DNA from: Pseudomonadota bacterium
Lineage (GTDB): Bacteria; Pseudomonadota; Gammaproteobacteria; Xanthomonadales; Xanthomonadaceae
DNA length: 5,246 bases
Assembly: GCA_023438325.1 (NCBI GenBank)
Contig: JAEXRB010000030.1
Location: forward strand, 1-5,246
Direction of reading: 5' to 3'
Shown: piece by piece, positions 1 through 4,916 of the stretch
Numbering within the stretch: the stretch's first letter is position 1
Layout: every line of letters starts with the position of its first letter
Made by a program: the position numbers and the translations under genes
Notes under the pieces: generated by a model
Seen by the model: the letters and a program-made list of their open reading frames with translations, nothing else
What the model was told of the DNA's origin: nothing
Database searches by the model: none

Positions 1-406
1 AGCTCGCACTTTCATCATGCAGAAGCGCGAACGCGCACAGCGCCGGAATCACCAGCAAGGCGCCGACGCCTGACTTGAAGACACGATTGGCGGCCGTGTC
101 GGCCTTGGCGAATTGAGGAGCGCGCAGCCATGCCAGCGCCAGAAGCCACCACGCCACGCCGGCCAACGCCACCCATGGAATCAGTGGTTTGCCGCGCCAC
201 GCCAGCCACGCCATCACGCCGGCATGCAGCAACAGGATCAGCGCGCGGACGCTGTGGCTGCGGATACCGATCAGGCGCGTCCATTCCCACAGCCCGCCGA
301 GCAGCGCCGCAGCCACCAGCGGCATCAGCCAGCTCTTGGGCAAAAGCAGAATCGCCGCCAACACCAGTGGCGCAAGCATCAGCGCGGTGATCACACGTTG
401 TTTCAT
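1..406 (-). CDS. cdsA: Phosphatidate cytidylyltransferase, N-terminal half (runs off left edge)
   Basis: CdsA is an inner-membrane enzyme that makes CDP-diacylglycerol from phosphatidic acid and CTP, the branch point for bacterial phospholipids. The visible 135 residues begin MKQRVITALMLAPLVLAAI, the typical start of the family: a short basic N-terminus followed at once by a hydrophobic helix. Hydrophobic segments lie at about residues 5-23, 26-39, 54-70, 76-95 and 113-130. A WEWTRL motif at residues 40-45 matches the WEW(A/T)xL element after the second helix in relatives. Family members are usually about 265-285 residues, so roughly half is here; the C-terminal catalytic signature lies outside the window. 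The ATG at 406 overlaps the uppS stop by four bases (ATGA), which implies translational coupling and fixes the start. Identification rests on N-terminal pattern, membrane topology and position after uppS. Confidence 0.9.
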   Translation of the reverse strand, partial: MKQRVITALMLAPLVLAAILLLPKSWLMPLVAAALLGGLWEWTRLIGIRSHSVRALILLLHAGVMAWLAWRGKPLIPWVALAGVAWWLLALAWLRAPQFAKADTAANRVFKSGVGALLVIPALCAFALLHDESAS

Positions 407-1188
407 GCAGAAGTTTCCTGACCAAGCTGCTCGGAGATCATGCCAAAACGTCGCTCGCGCCGAGCGAACGCCGCAAGCGCATGCCTCAGCGCGGCGGCAT
501 CGAAATCCGGCCACAGGGTGTCGGTGAAATACAACTCGCAATAGGCCAGCTGCCAGAGCAGGAAATTGCTGATGCGCACATCGCCGCCGGTGCGGATGAA
601 AAGATCCGGCTCCGGCAGATCGTGCAGGGAGAAGTACCCGCCCAGCCGTGCTTCGTCGATGTCCTCGGGCACCAGCCGCCCTGCCGCCACCTCGCGCGCC
701 ACCGCGCGTGCGGCCTGCACCATGTCCCAGCGTCCGCCGTAATCGGCCGCGATGTTCAGATGCAGGCGCTCATTGCCCTCGGTCAGTGCTTCGGCACGCG
801 CCATGCGCTCGCGGATGCCCTGGGCAAAGCCATCGCGTGCGCCGATGAACCGCACCCGCACGCCACGCCGATGCAACTCGTCCACTTCCTTGTCCAGCGC
901 ACGCAGGAACAACTGCATCAGCGCCCCGACTTCCTCGGCCGGGCGCTGCCAGTTTTCGCTGGAGAACGCGAACAGCGTCAGTGCCTCCACGCCTTCGGCC
1001 AGACAGGCATCGATGCAGACATTCACCGCTCGCGCACCGGCGCGATGTCCGATGCTGCGCGGTCGGTGCCGTGCCTTCGCCCAGCGGCCATTGCCATCCA
1101 TGATGATGACAATGTGACGCGGCACCGAAGCGCCGGCATGCGAGGATCGTGAGTCGTTCAAGGGCAGCCCGTTCGCCGTGTGGCCCAT
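403..1188 (-). CDS. uppS: Isoprenyl transferase / undecaprenyl diphosphate synthase
   Basis: This cytosolic cis-prenyltransferase adds isopentenyl units to farnesyl diphosphate to give the C55 carrier lipid for peptidoglycan and O-antigen. All family blocks are visible. Near the N-terminus is HIVIIMDGNGRWA, with the catalytic Asp (equivalent to E. coli D26), followed by the IGHRAGA block. Next come FAFSSENW and NIAADYGGRWD, and near the C-terminus RTGGDVRISNFLLWQLAY plus ELYFTDTLWPDF. From the ATG at 1188 the protein is 261 residues, close to the usual 250-260. The frame is also open from an ATG at 1233 (276 residues), only 11 bases after the frr stop, and a TTG at 1161 would give 252. None has a good Shine-Dalgarno, so the start is uncertain; I prefer 1188 by length. 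It is co-oriented with frr and overlaps cdsA by four bases. Confidence 0.96.
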   Translation of the reverse strand: MGHTANGLPLNDSRSSHAGASVPRHIVIIMDGNGRWAKARHRPRSIGHRAGARAVNVCIDACLAEGVEALTLFAFSSENWQRPAEEVGALMQLFLRALDKEVDELHRRGVRVRFIGARDGFAQGIRERMARAEALTEGNERLHLNIAADYGGRWDMVQAARAVAREVAAGRLVPEDIDEARLGGYFSLHDLPEPDLFIRTGGDVRISNFLLWQLAYCELYFTDTLWPDFDAAALRHALAAFARRERRFGMISEQLGQETSA

Positions 1189-1244
1189 AGAGGGAAGCCG
1201 AGCGCGCAGACTCCGCTCACCCGCCCGCTCCATTGGCGGCCAAA

Positions 1245-1802
1245 TCAGACCGCCATCAACTCGTCTTCCTTGGCCTTGGCCACCACATCCACTTCCTTGA
1301 CGAACTTGTCCGTCAACTTCTGGATGTCTTCCTCGGCGCGGCGCTCCTCGTCCTCGCTGATCGACTTGGCCTTCTGCAATTCCTTGACCTGCTGCATGGC
1401 GTCGCGACGCACGTTGCGGATCGCCACCTTGGTGTTCTCGCCCTCGGCATGCACGTGCTTGGACAGCTCGCGGCGACGTTCTTCGGTCAGCGGCGGCAGG
1501 TTGATGCGGATCACCGTGCCGGCGGTATTGGGCGTCAGCCCCAGGTCAGAGGCGTAGATCGCCTTCTCGACAGCGGCGATCATGCCCTTCTCCCACGGCG
1601 TGATCGTGAGCGTGCGCGCATCGCTCACAGCCACCGTGGCAACCTGCGACAACGGCATTTCCGAGCCGTAGTAAACCACCTTGAGGTTGTCCACCAGCGC
1701 GCTGCTGGCACGGCCTGTGCGCACCTTGGTCAGCTCCGAGCGCAGGGCGTCGATCGACTTGGCCATGCGGGTCTGTGCGTCGTTCTTGATATCGTTGAGC
1801 AT
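1245..1802 (-). CDS. frr: Ribosome recycling factor
   Basis: RRF acts with EF-G to split the post-termination ribosome so that its subunits can be reused; it is an essential cytoplasmic protein. The product is 185 residues, exactly the usual length. Domain I, a three-helix bundle, is formed by about residues 1-30 and 105-185; domain II, a beta sandwich, by 31-104. Diagnostic blocks are LTKVRTGRAS (24-33), PWEKGMIAAVEKAI (69-82), LPPLTEERR (102-110) and VAIRNVRRDA (126-135), which includes the conserved Arg132. The C-terminal helix is rich in Lys and Glu, as expected. It starts at ATG 1802; the Shine-Dalgarno is weak (a GGA-like element only). In most gammaproteobacteria frr directly follows pyrH on the same transcript. 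Here a gene on the opposite strand separates them, so frr probably has its own promoter in 1803-1956. Confidence 0.98.
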   Translation of the reverse strand: MLNDIKNDAQTRMAKSIDALRSELTKVRTGRASSALVDNLKVVYYGSEMPLSQVATVAVSDARTLTITPWEKGMIAAVEKAIYASDLGLTPNTAGTVIRINLPPLTEERRRELSKHVHAEGENTKVAIRNVRRDAMQQVKELQKAKSISEDEERRAEEDIQKLTDKFVKEVDVVAKAKEDELMAV

Positions 1803-1815
1803 GGTCCGGAATCCG

Positions 1816-1846
1816 TTGAAAAAGATGGTCGACCAGAATTTATAGC
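1816..1846 (+). promoter_or_regulatory. Candidate promoter for the yjdM-like gene, overlapping the frr promoter
   Basis: On the plus strand TTGAAA at 1816-1821 could be a -35 box. TATAGC at 1841-1846 could be the -10 with a 19-base spacer (long), or TTTATA at 1839-1844 with a 17-base spacer (poorer match). The same AT-rich island provides the minus-strand -10 candidate for frr, so the two divergent promoters would share bases. A start near 1853 would give a leader of about 100 bases before the ATG at 1957. The match is modest and the call tentative. Confidence 0.25.
1838..1844 (-). promoter_or_regulatory. Candidate -10 element for frr
   Basis: Read on the minus strand this is TATAAAT, inside a short AT-rich island in otherwise GC-rich DNA. 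It lies about 36 bases before the frr ATG, which would leave a leader of roughly 30 bases. No good -35 hexamer sits 16-18 bases upstream; a TTGCGG is present but too far away (23-base spacer). It is proposed because frr is cut off from pyrH by an opposite-strand gene and therefore needs a nearby start of transcription. Confidence 0.35.
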
Positions 1847-1853
1847 CAAAGCG

Positions 1854-1871
1854 GCGGCACTGTACTGCCGC
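1854..1871. repeat. Short inverted repeat in the frr/yjdM intergenic region
   Basis: GCGGCA (1854-1859) and TGCCGC (1866-1871) form a perfect six-base inverted repeat around a six-base spacer, CTGTAC. It lies just downstream of the proposed plus-strand start and just upstream of the proposed frr -10. It could be an operator half-site pair or a leader hairpin. It could also be chance in GC-rich DNA. No T-run follows on either strand, so it is not a canonical terminator. Confidence 0.35.
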
Positions 1872-1956
1872 AATGCCGCATGGATGGACGCCTCCGCCTC
1901 CCGCTGTCAGGATGCCCGCCCCGCGCCACGGGCGCCGTCACGCATGAGCCGTCGCC

Positions 1957-2292
1957 ATGACCAACCTGCCTCCCTGCCCACAGTGCCAATCCGCGTACAC
2001 GTATCAGGATGGCGACATGCTGATCTGCCCTGAATGCGCCCACGAGTGGAACCCGCAGGACGCAACCGGCGACGAAGCGCGCGTGGTGAAGGATGCCAAT
2101 GGCACCCCGCTGGCCGACGGCGACAGCGTCACCGTCATCAAGGACTTGAAAGTCAAAGGTTCATCGCTGGTGGTGAAAGTCGGCACCAAGGTGCGCAACA
2201 TCCGTTTGGTCGACGGCGATCACGACATCGACTGCAAGATCGACGGCATCGGCCCGATGAAGCTCAAGTCGGAGTTCGTGCGCAAGGCATGA
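1957..2292 (+). CDS. yjdM: YjdM/PhnA-family zinc-ribbon protein
   Basis: The 111-residue product matches the E. coli YjdM (old name PhnA) family along its whole length. An N-terminal zinc ribbon has CPQC at residues 7-10 and CPEC at 24-27, in the pattern C-x2-C-x13-C-x2-C. The C-terminal domain carries the family blocks VVKDANGTPLADGDSV (43-58), IKDLKVKGSS (61-70) and GPMKLKSEFV (99-108). The old name came from proximity to the phn cluster in E. coli; it is not the phosphonoacetate hydrolase also called PhnA, and its role is not established. It is probably a cytoplasmic zinc-binding protein. The ATG at 1957 is chosen because the first cysteine follows at once; no clear Shine-Dalgarno is seen. 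The gene lies alone on the plus strand between frr (divergent) and pyrH (convergent, 27-base gap), breaking the usual pyrH-frr neighbourhood. Confidence 0.95.
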   Translation: MTNLPPCPQCQSAYTYQDGDMLICPECAHEWNPQDATGDEARVVKDANGTPLADGDSVTVIKDLKVKGSSLVVKVGTKVRNIRLVDGDHDIDCKIDGIGPMKLKSEFVRKA

Positions 2293-2310
2293 CCCCGCCG
2301 CACGGCGTGT

Positions 2311-2331
2311 GGACGCAGCTCAGCTGCGTCC
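2311..2331. terminator. Hairpin between convergent yjdM and pyrH (possible bidirectional terminator)
   Basis: A perfect inverted repeat, GGACGCAGCT and AGCTGCGTCC around one C, allows a stem of about eight base pairs with a five-base loop on either strand. It begins 18 bases after the yjdM stop, and the pyrH stop codon (2322-2320) is at its centre. A smaller hairpin, CGCC-GCAC-GGCG, lies at 2296-2307. No T-tract follows on either side, so it is not a classical Rho-independent terminator. Its place between two convergent genes still suggests a role in ending or separating the transcripts. Confidence 0.45.
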
Positions 2332-3051
2332 GTGCACCAACGTGCCGATCGCCTTGCCCTGCACGATGCGCTTGAGGTCACCCGGGCGGGTGATGTCGTA
2401 GATGCGCAATGGCAAGTTGTAATCGCGGCACAGCGCAATGGCGGCAGTGTCCATCACCTGCAAGTCGCGCGCGATCACCTCGTCGTAGGAAAGCTGCTCG
2501 AAACGGCGCGCATCCTTCTTCTTCTTCGGATCCGCATCGTAAACCCCATCCACCTTGGTGGCCTTGAGCAGAAGATCCGCACCGATTTCCACCGCACGCA
2601 GCGCAGCGGCCGAATCGGTCGTGAAGAATGGATTGCCGGTGCCGGCGGCAAACAGCACGATCCGCCCTTTTTCCAGATGGCGGACGGCGCGACGGCGGAT
2701 GTAGTCCTCGCACACCGCATTGATCTTGATCGCACTCATCACGCGCACCTTGGCGCCGAGCTTTTCCAGCGCATCCTGCATCGCCAATGCGTTGATCACC
2801 GTGGCCAACATGCCCATGTGGTCGCCGGTCACCCGATCCATCCCGGCCGAAGCCAGCCCCGCGCCACGGAAGATGTTGCCGCCACCGATCACCAGCCCCA
2901 TTTCCACGCCATCGTCCTGCAGCTCGATGACTTCCTTGGCCAGACGGGTGAGCACATCGGGATCGATGCCGTAATCGGCAGCCCCCATCAGCGCCTCGCC
3001 ACTGAGTTTGAGAAGGATGCGGCGATACTTCGGCGCGGCGGCGGCATTCAT
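2320..3051 (-). CDS. pyrH: UMP kinase (uridylate kinase)
   Basis: PyrH phosphorylates UMP to UDP with ATP; the bacterial enzyme is a hexamer of the amino-acid-kinase fold, usually regulated by GTP and UTP, and unrelated to eukaryotic UMP/CMP kinases. The 243-residue length is typical. Blocks seen are RILLKLSGEAL (11-21), with the phosphate-binding Lys15; IGGGNIFRG (55-63); DHMGMLATVINALAMQDAL (77-95); GTGNPFFTTDSAAALRA (137-153); and KATKVDGVYDADP (163-175), the nucleotide-binding segment. The frame stays open far upstream, but the ATG at 3051 is chosen because GGAG lies seven bases before it and the protein then starts in register with the family. The upstream neighbour is a divergent two-component operon rather than tsf, so pyrH seems to be transcribed from its own promoter. 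Confidence 0.98.
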   Translation of the reverse strand: MNAAAAPKYRRILLKLSGEALMGAADYGIDPDVLTRLAKEVIELQDDGVEMGLVIGGGNIFRGAGLASAGMDRVTGDHMGMLATVINALAMQDALEKLGAKVRVMSAIKINAVCEDYIRRRAVRHLEKGRIVLFAAGTGNPFFTTDSAAALRAVEIGADLLLKATKVDGVYDADPKKKKDARRFEQLSYDEVIARDLQVMDTAAIALCRDYNLPLRIYDITRPGDLKRIVQGKAIGTLVHGRS

Positions 3052-3053
3052 TG

Positions 3054-3063
3054 CGGAGCTCCG
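3054..3063 (-). promoter_or_regulatory. pyrH ribosome binding site inside a 10-base palindrome
   Basis: GGAG (3062-3059, minus strand) is seven bases before the pyrH ATG and decides the start. It lies within the perfect palindrome CGGAGCTCCG. As RNA the palindrome could pair between two molecules or form only a strained hairpin, so a regulatory meaning is speculative. Confidence 0.6.
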
Positions 3064-3083
3064 GAGGGACACAAAACGGCGGA

Positions 3084-3089
3084 ATTGTA
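3084..3089 (-). promoter_or_regulatory. Candidate -10 element for pyrH
   Basis: TACAAT on the minus strand is a five-of-six match to the sigma-70 -10 box and is the best such match in the intergenic region. It would start transcription near 3077 and leave a leader of about 25 bases. The sequence 17 bases upstream (GCCTGC) is a poor -35, so an activator or weak basal use is possible. The divergent kinase gene makes a local pyrH promoter necessary. Confidence 0.45.
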
Positions 3090-3177
3090 ACGGAGCCAAG
3101 CCTCCCGCAGGCCACTTCGCGCAACAAATCACCACAACGTTCTCGCGCCACCCCATCGCATGCGGCAAACTCGACGC

Positions 3178-3927
3178 ATGGACTCCCCGTTGCCTTATCT
3201 GCTGCTGTTGGCAGCCTGTCTCGTGATCGCCGCGCTGTCGTTCATCGCCCTGCGCCTGCACGCACGCCTGCGCTCGCTGCGTGAACTCCCGCCAACTCAA
3301 CACCCATCGCACGCAGCCACCACACAGGCCGAAGCCATCGCCGCCGAGCGCGAGCGCATCTACAGCGACCTGCACGATGACATCGGCGCCAAGCTGCTTG
3401 GCCTCATCCATTCCGCACCGAACCCGCTCCAGGCCGATTCGGCCCGCGCCATCCTGCAAGACCTCCGCGATGTCGTCACACGCTCGCGCGGCACCCCCGG
3501 CACCCTCGGCGATGTTCTCGCCGATATCCGCAGCGAAGCCACCCAGCGCCTGGCTGCCGTCGGCATCACCCTCGCATGGCAGGAAACCGACGACCTGCCC
3601 GATCCGCCACTGGACACCGAACGCGCCCTGCACCTGCATCGCATCGTGCGCGAAGCCATCAGCAACACCATCCGCCACGCCCGGGCCCGACACCTTCGCG
3701 TGCGCCTGCGCTGCTCGGGCAACCAACTCGGCATCGAACTCACCGACGATGGCGACGGCGGACACACGCACGCCGCCCAACCCGGCACCGGCATGCGCTC
3801 CATGCGCAATCGCGCCAATGAACTGGCCGGCGACATTCATTGGACGCCCGGCACCGAAGGCGGCACCAAAGTGCTGCTCTCCATGCCGATTCCTGCCACC
3901 CAAGACAACGGGAGCAACGCCCCATGA
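3178..3927 (+). CDS. Short membrane-anchored sensor histidine kinase (HisKA_3 / NarX-DesK type)
   Basis: This is the kinase of a two-component pair; it should autophosphorylate on His and pass phosphate to the adjoining regulator. From the ATG at 3178 it has 249 residues; an in-frame ATG at 3160 would add six. Neither start has a clear Shine-Dalgarno. One hydrophobic helix lies at about residues 6-26, followed by an Arg-rich stretch that should be cytoplasmic. A Pro-rich linker (about 38-46) precedes the HisKA_3 H-box ERIYSDLHDDIGAKLLGL, with the phospho-acceptor His at 66. The HATPase domain shows an N-box (EAISNTIRHARA), a D-box (DDGDG), a GTGMRSMRNRANEL glycine motif and a final GTEGGTKVLLSMP. 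There is no periplasmic loop, HAMP, PAS or GAF domain, so the input is unknown. The stop overlaps the regulator start by four bases (ATGA), so the two are an operon. Confidence 0.92.
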   Translation: MDSPLPYLLLLAACLVIAALSFIALRLHARLRSLRELPPTQHPSHAATTQAEAIAAERERIYSDLHDDIGAKLLGLIHSAPNPLQADSARAILQDLRDVVTRSRGTPGTLGDVLADIRSEATQRLAAVGITLAWQETDDLPDPPLDTERALHLHRIVREAISNTIRHARARHLRVRLRCSGNQLGIELTDDGDGGHTHAAQPGTGMRSMRNRANELAGDIHWTPGTEGGTKVLLSMPIPATQDNGSNAP

Positions 3928-4562
3928 ACGCCTACTCCCGCGCCCTCATCGTCGACGACCTTCCCTCCAGCCGCGACTGGCTCGCCCGCGCCCTTCATCT
4001 GGCTTTCCCCGGCATTGCCATCGCGCATGCCGCCAGCCTGACCGAGGCATCGCACCTTATCGAACCCGCCCCGCCACTCGCCCTGATCGACCTCGGCCTG
4101 CCGGATGGCTCCGGCGTGCAACTGATCGAACGCCTGCACCGACACACCTTGTGTATCGTCGCCACCGTCTTCGACGACGACGCCCACCTCTTCCCCGCCC
4201 TGCGGGCCGGCGCCCAAGGCTACGTCCTCAAGGATCAAACTCCCGACGCCCTGGCCGATATGCTCCGTGGCATTGCCGCCGGGCAGCCACCGCTCTCGCC
4301 CTCCATCGCTCGCCGCCTGCTGCGCCACTTCACTGCGGCTCCCAAACCAGCCCTGCCACTCATCGACAGCGACCTCACCCCGCGCGAAACCGATGTTCTG
4401 CGCCTCACCGCCAAAGGCCTCACCCGCCAGGAGGTGGCCCAGATGCTCCAACTCTCCACCCACACCGTGGCCGGATATCTCAAAGACATCTATCGCAAGC
4501 TCAGCATCGGCAACCGCGCCGAAGCCACGCTCGAAGCGGCCCGTCGCGGCCTGGTCGAATAG
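3924..4562 (+). CDS. NarL/LuxR-family response regulator
   Basis: The 212-residue product has a receiver domain (about 1-120) and a C-terminal LuxR/GerE helix-turn-helix (about 149-212). Receiver residues are intact: acidic pair D11-D12 (ALIVDDLP), phospho-acceptor D56 (ALIDLGLPDGSG), T81 (VATVFDDD) and K103 (GYVLKD). The DNA-binding domain reads LTPRETDVLRLTAKGLT, then EVAQMLQLSTHTVAGYLKDI, then YRKLSIGNRAEA, a standard NarL pattern. It should dimerise and bind DNA when phosphorylated by the overlapping kinase. The ATG at 3924 is chosen because GGAG (3911-3914) lies nine bases upstream, the stop of the kinase gene overlaps it, and the receiver then begins at its first strand. The frame is open further upstream, to 3840, but that part is inside the kinase gene. 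Targets cannot be read from the sequence. Confidence 0.96.
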   Translation: MNAYSRALIVDDLPSSRDWLARALHLAFPGIAIAHAASLTEASHLIEPAPPLALIDLGLPDGSGVQLIERLHRHTLCIVATVFDDDAHLFPALRAGAQGYVLKDQTPDALADMLRGIAAGQPPLSPSIARRLLRHFTAAPKPALPLIDSDLTPRETDVLRLTAKGLTRQEVAQMLQLSTHTVAGYLKDIYRKLSIGNRAEATLEAARRGLVE

Positions 4563-4614
4563 CGCCCCACAACGCTTCCGCACACCACCCAACACCACCG
4601 CACCAACACTCACA
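4563..4614 (+). terminator. C-rich, G-poor stretch resembling a Rho utilisation site
   Basis: Directly after the response-regulator stop, 52 bases contain by hand count about 29 C, 16 A, 4 G and 3 T, with runs such as CACCACCC and ACCACCGCACC. A long C-rich, G-depleted, unstructured RNA is what Rho prefers to load on. No classical hairpin plus T-run terminator was found after this operon, so Rho-dependent ending is a reasonable inference. The same strand is C-rich over the kinase and regulator too, which lowers the specificity of the signal. Confidence 0.35.
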
Positions 4615-4654
4615 CGCGCGCGCTGCTTGCCTCGCTGTGCCGCAAAGTGTCTAA

Positions 4655-4687
4655 TGCTGCCCCCTGGCGTCACATCCGCCAGCAGCA
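4655..4687 (+). repeat. Bulged hairpin in the intergenic region
   Basis: CTGGCG (4664-4669) pairs with CGCCAG (4677-4682) around a seven-base loop. Outside a CCCC bulge (4660-4663), TGCTG (4655-4659) pairs with CAGCA (4683-4687). The eleven paired positions make this the strongest hairpin I saw after the response regulator. No T-run follows, so it is at best an RNA-stabilising or Rho-assisting structure. Confidence 0.35.
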
Positions 4688-4816
4688 GACACCCTTCCAT
4701 CTCGCAGCGACGAGGAACAACTCAAAGTGGCACATTTGCCCACGCCGCCGCGTATTTCATGCCAGGCAGACGGAAGCCACACCTCCAGAAGCCAGAAAGT
4801 TCCCCATGCGCAACAA

Positions 4817-4845
4817 TTGCTTGCAACACATCAAGCCTATGTTAA
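4817..4845 (+). promoter_or_regulatory. Candidate promoter for the exported-protein gene
   Basis: TTGCTT (4817-4822) is a fair -35. The -10 is either TGTTAA at 4840-4845 with a 17-base spacer or the better hexamer TATGTT at 4838-4843 with a 15-base spacer. The region is AT-richer than its surroundings and lies about 75 bases before the ATG at 4917. The hexamers are imperfect, so the exact start is uncertain. Confidence 0.35.
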
Positions 4846-4902
4846 GCTCGCAACGCTAGTGGGGTTCCAAAGCCTTCGGGCCACGTCCGAACAACTTTAG
4901 AT

Positions 4903-4908
4903 AGAGGG
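4903..4908 (+). promoter_or_regulatory. Ribosome binding site of the exported-protein gene
   Basis: AGAGGG ends eight bases before the ATG at 4917 and is the clearest Shine-Dalgarno on the plus strand of this window. It supports that ATG as the true start. Confidence 0.75.
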
Positions 4909-4916
4909 TGTCGAAC

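Larger units (their letters stand above)
4563..4916. other. Intergenic region of about 350 bases without a convincing gene
   Basis: Open frames cross this stretch on both strands, but none shows a recognisable domain, a good ribosome binding site or family-like composition. It holds, in order, the C-rich Rho-like stretch, a bulged hairpin at 4655-4687, a small imperfect hairpin around 4727-4743, and a promoter-like region near 4817-4845. A leader follows with a five-base-pair hairpin (TTCGG 4875-4879 with CCGAA 4887-4891) just before the ribosome binding site of the exported-protein gene. A regulatory RNA or a binding site for the upstream regulator could be here, but nothing shows it directly. 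Confidence 0.6.

Noticed and set aside
15..425. A 136-codon minus-strand frame beginning at 425
   Set aside because: It is the wrong frame of the cdsA region. The frame from the ATG at 406 gives a hydrophobic membrane protein with the CdsA N-terminal pattern, while this one gives Arg/Gly/Ala-rich sequence.
481..1152. A 223-codon plus-strand frame antisense to uppS
   Set aside because: It is His/Gln/Ala-rich with no recognisable motif, opposite a fully conserved uppS.
1233..2033. A 266-codon plus-strand frame antisense to frr
   Set aside because: It mirrors the frr gene and runs out of frame into yjdM. There is no domain or ribosome binding site.
3052..3903. N-terminal extension of pyrH to 3903 on the minus strand (527 residues in all)
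   Set aside because: The extra part is antisense to the kinase gene and has no family match. The ATG at 3051 has a good Shine-Dalgarno and gives the normal UMP kinase length.
3281..4654. A 457-codon plus-strand open frame spanning both the kinase and the regulator
   Set aside because: It is out of frame with two clearly recognised genes, is extremely rich in Pro, Arg, Ala and Ser, and has no domain pattern. It stays open because GC-rich codons rarely produce stops in that frame.
3837..4700. A 287-codon minus-strand frame antisense to the response regulator
   Set aside because: It is Gly/Ala/Val/Glu-rich as expected for the complement of this gene and lacks any motif. The sense strand codes for a complete NarL-type regulator.
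4728..4740. Possible sigma-54 promoter (TGGCAC followed by TTGC)
   Set aside because: The GG and GC doublets are separated by 7 bases rather than the required 10, so it does not fit the -24/-12 spacing.
4647..4859. A 70-codon plus-strand frame in the intergenic region
   Set aside because: There is no ribosome binding site, it covers the hairpin and the promoter candidate, and its composition is unlike the neighbouring proteins.
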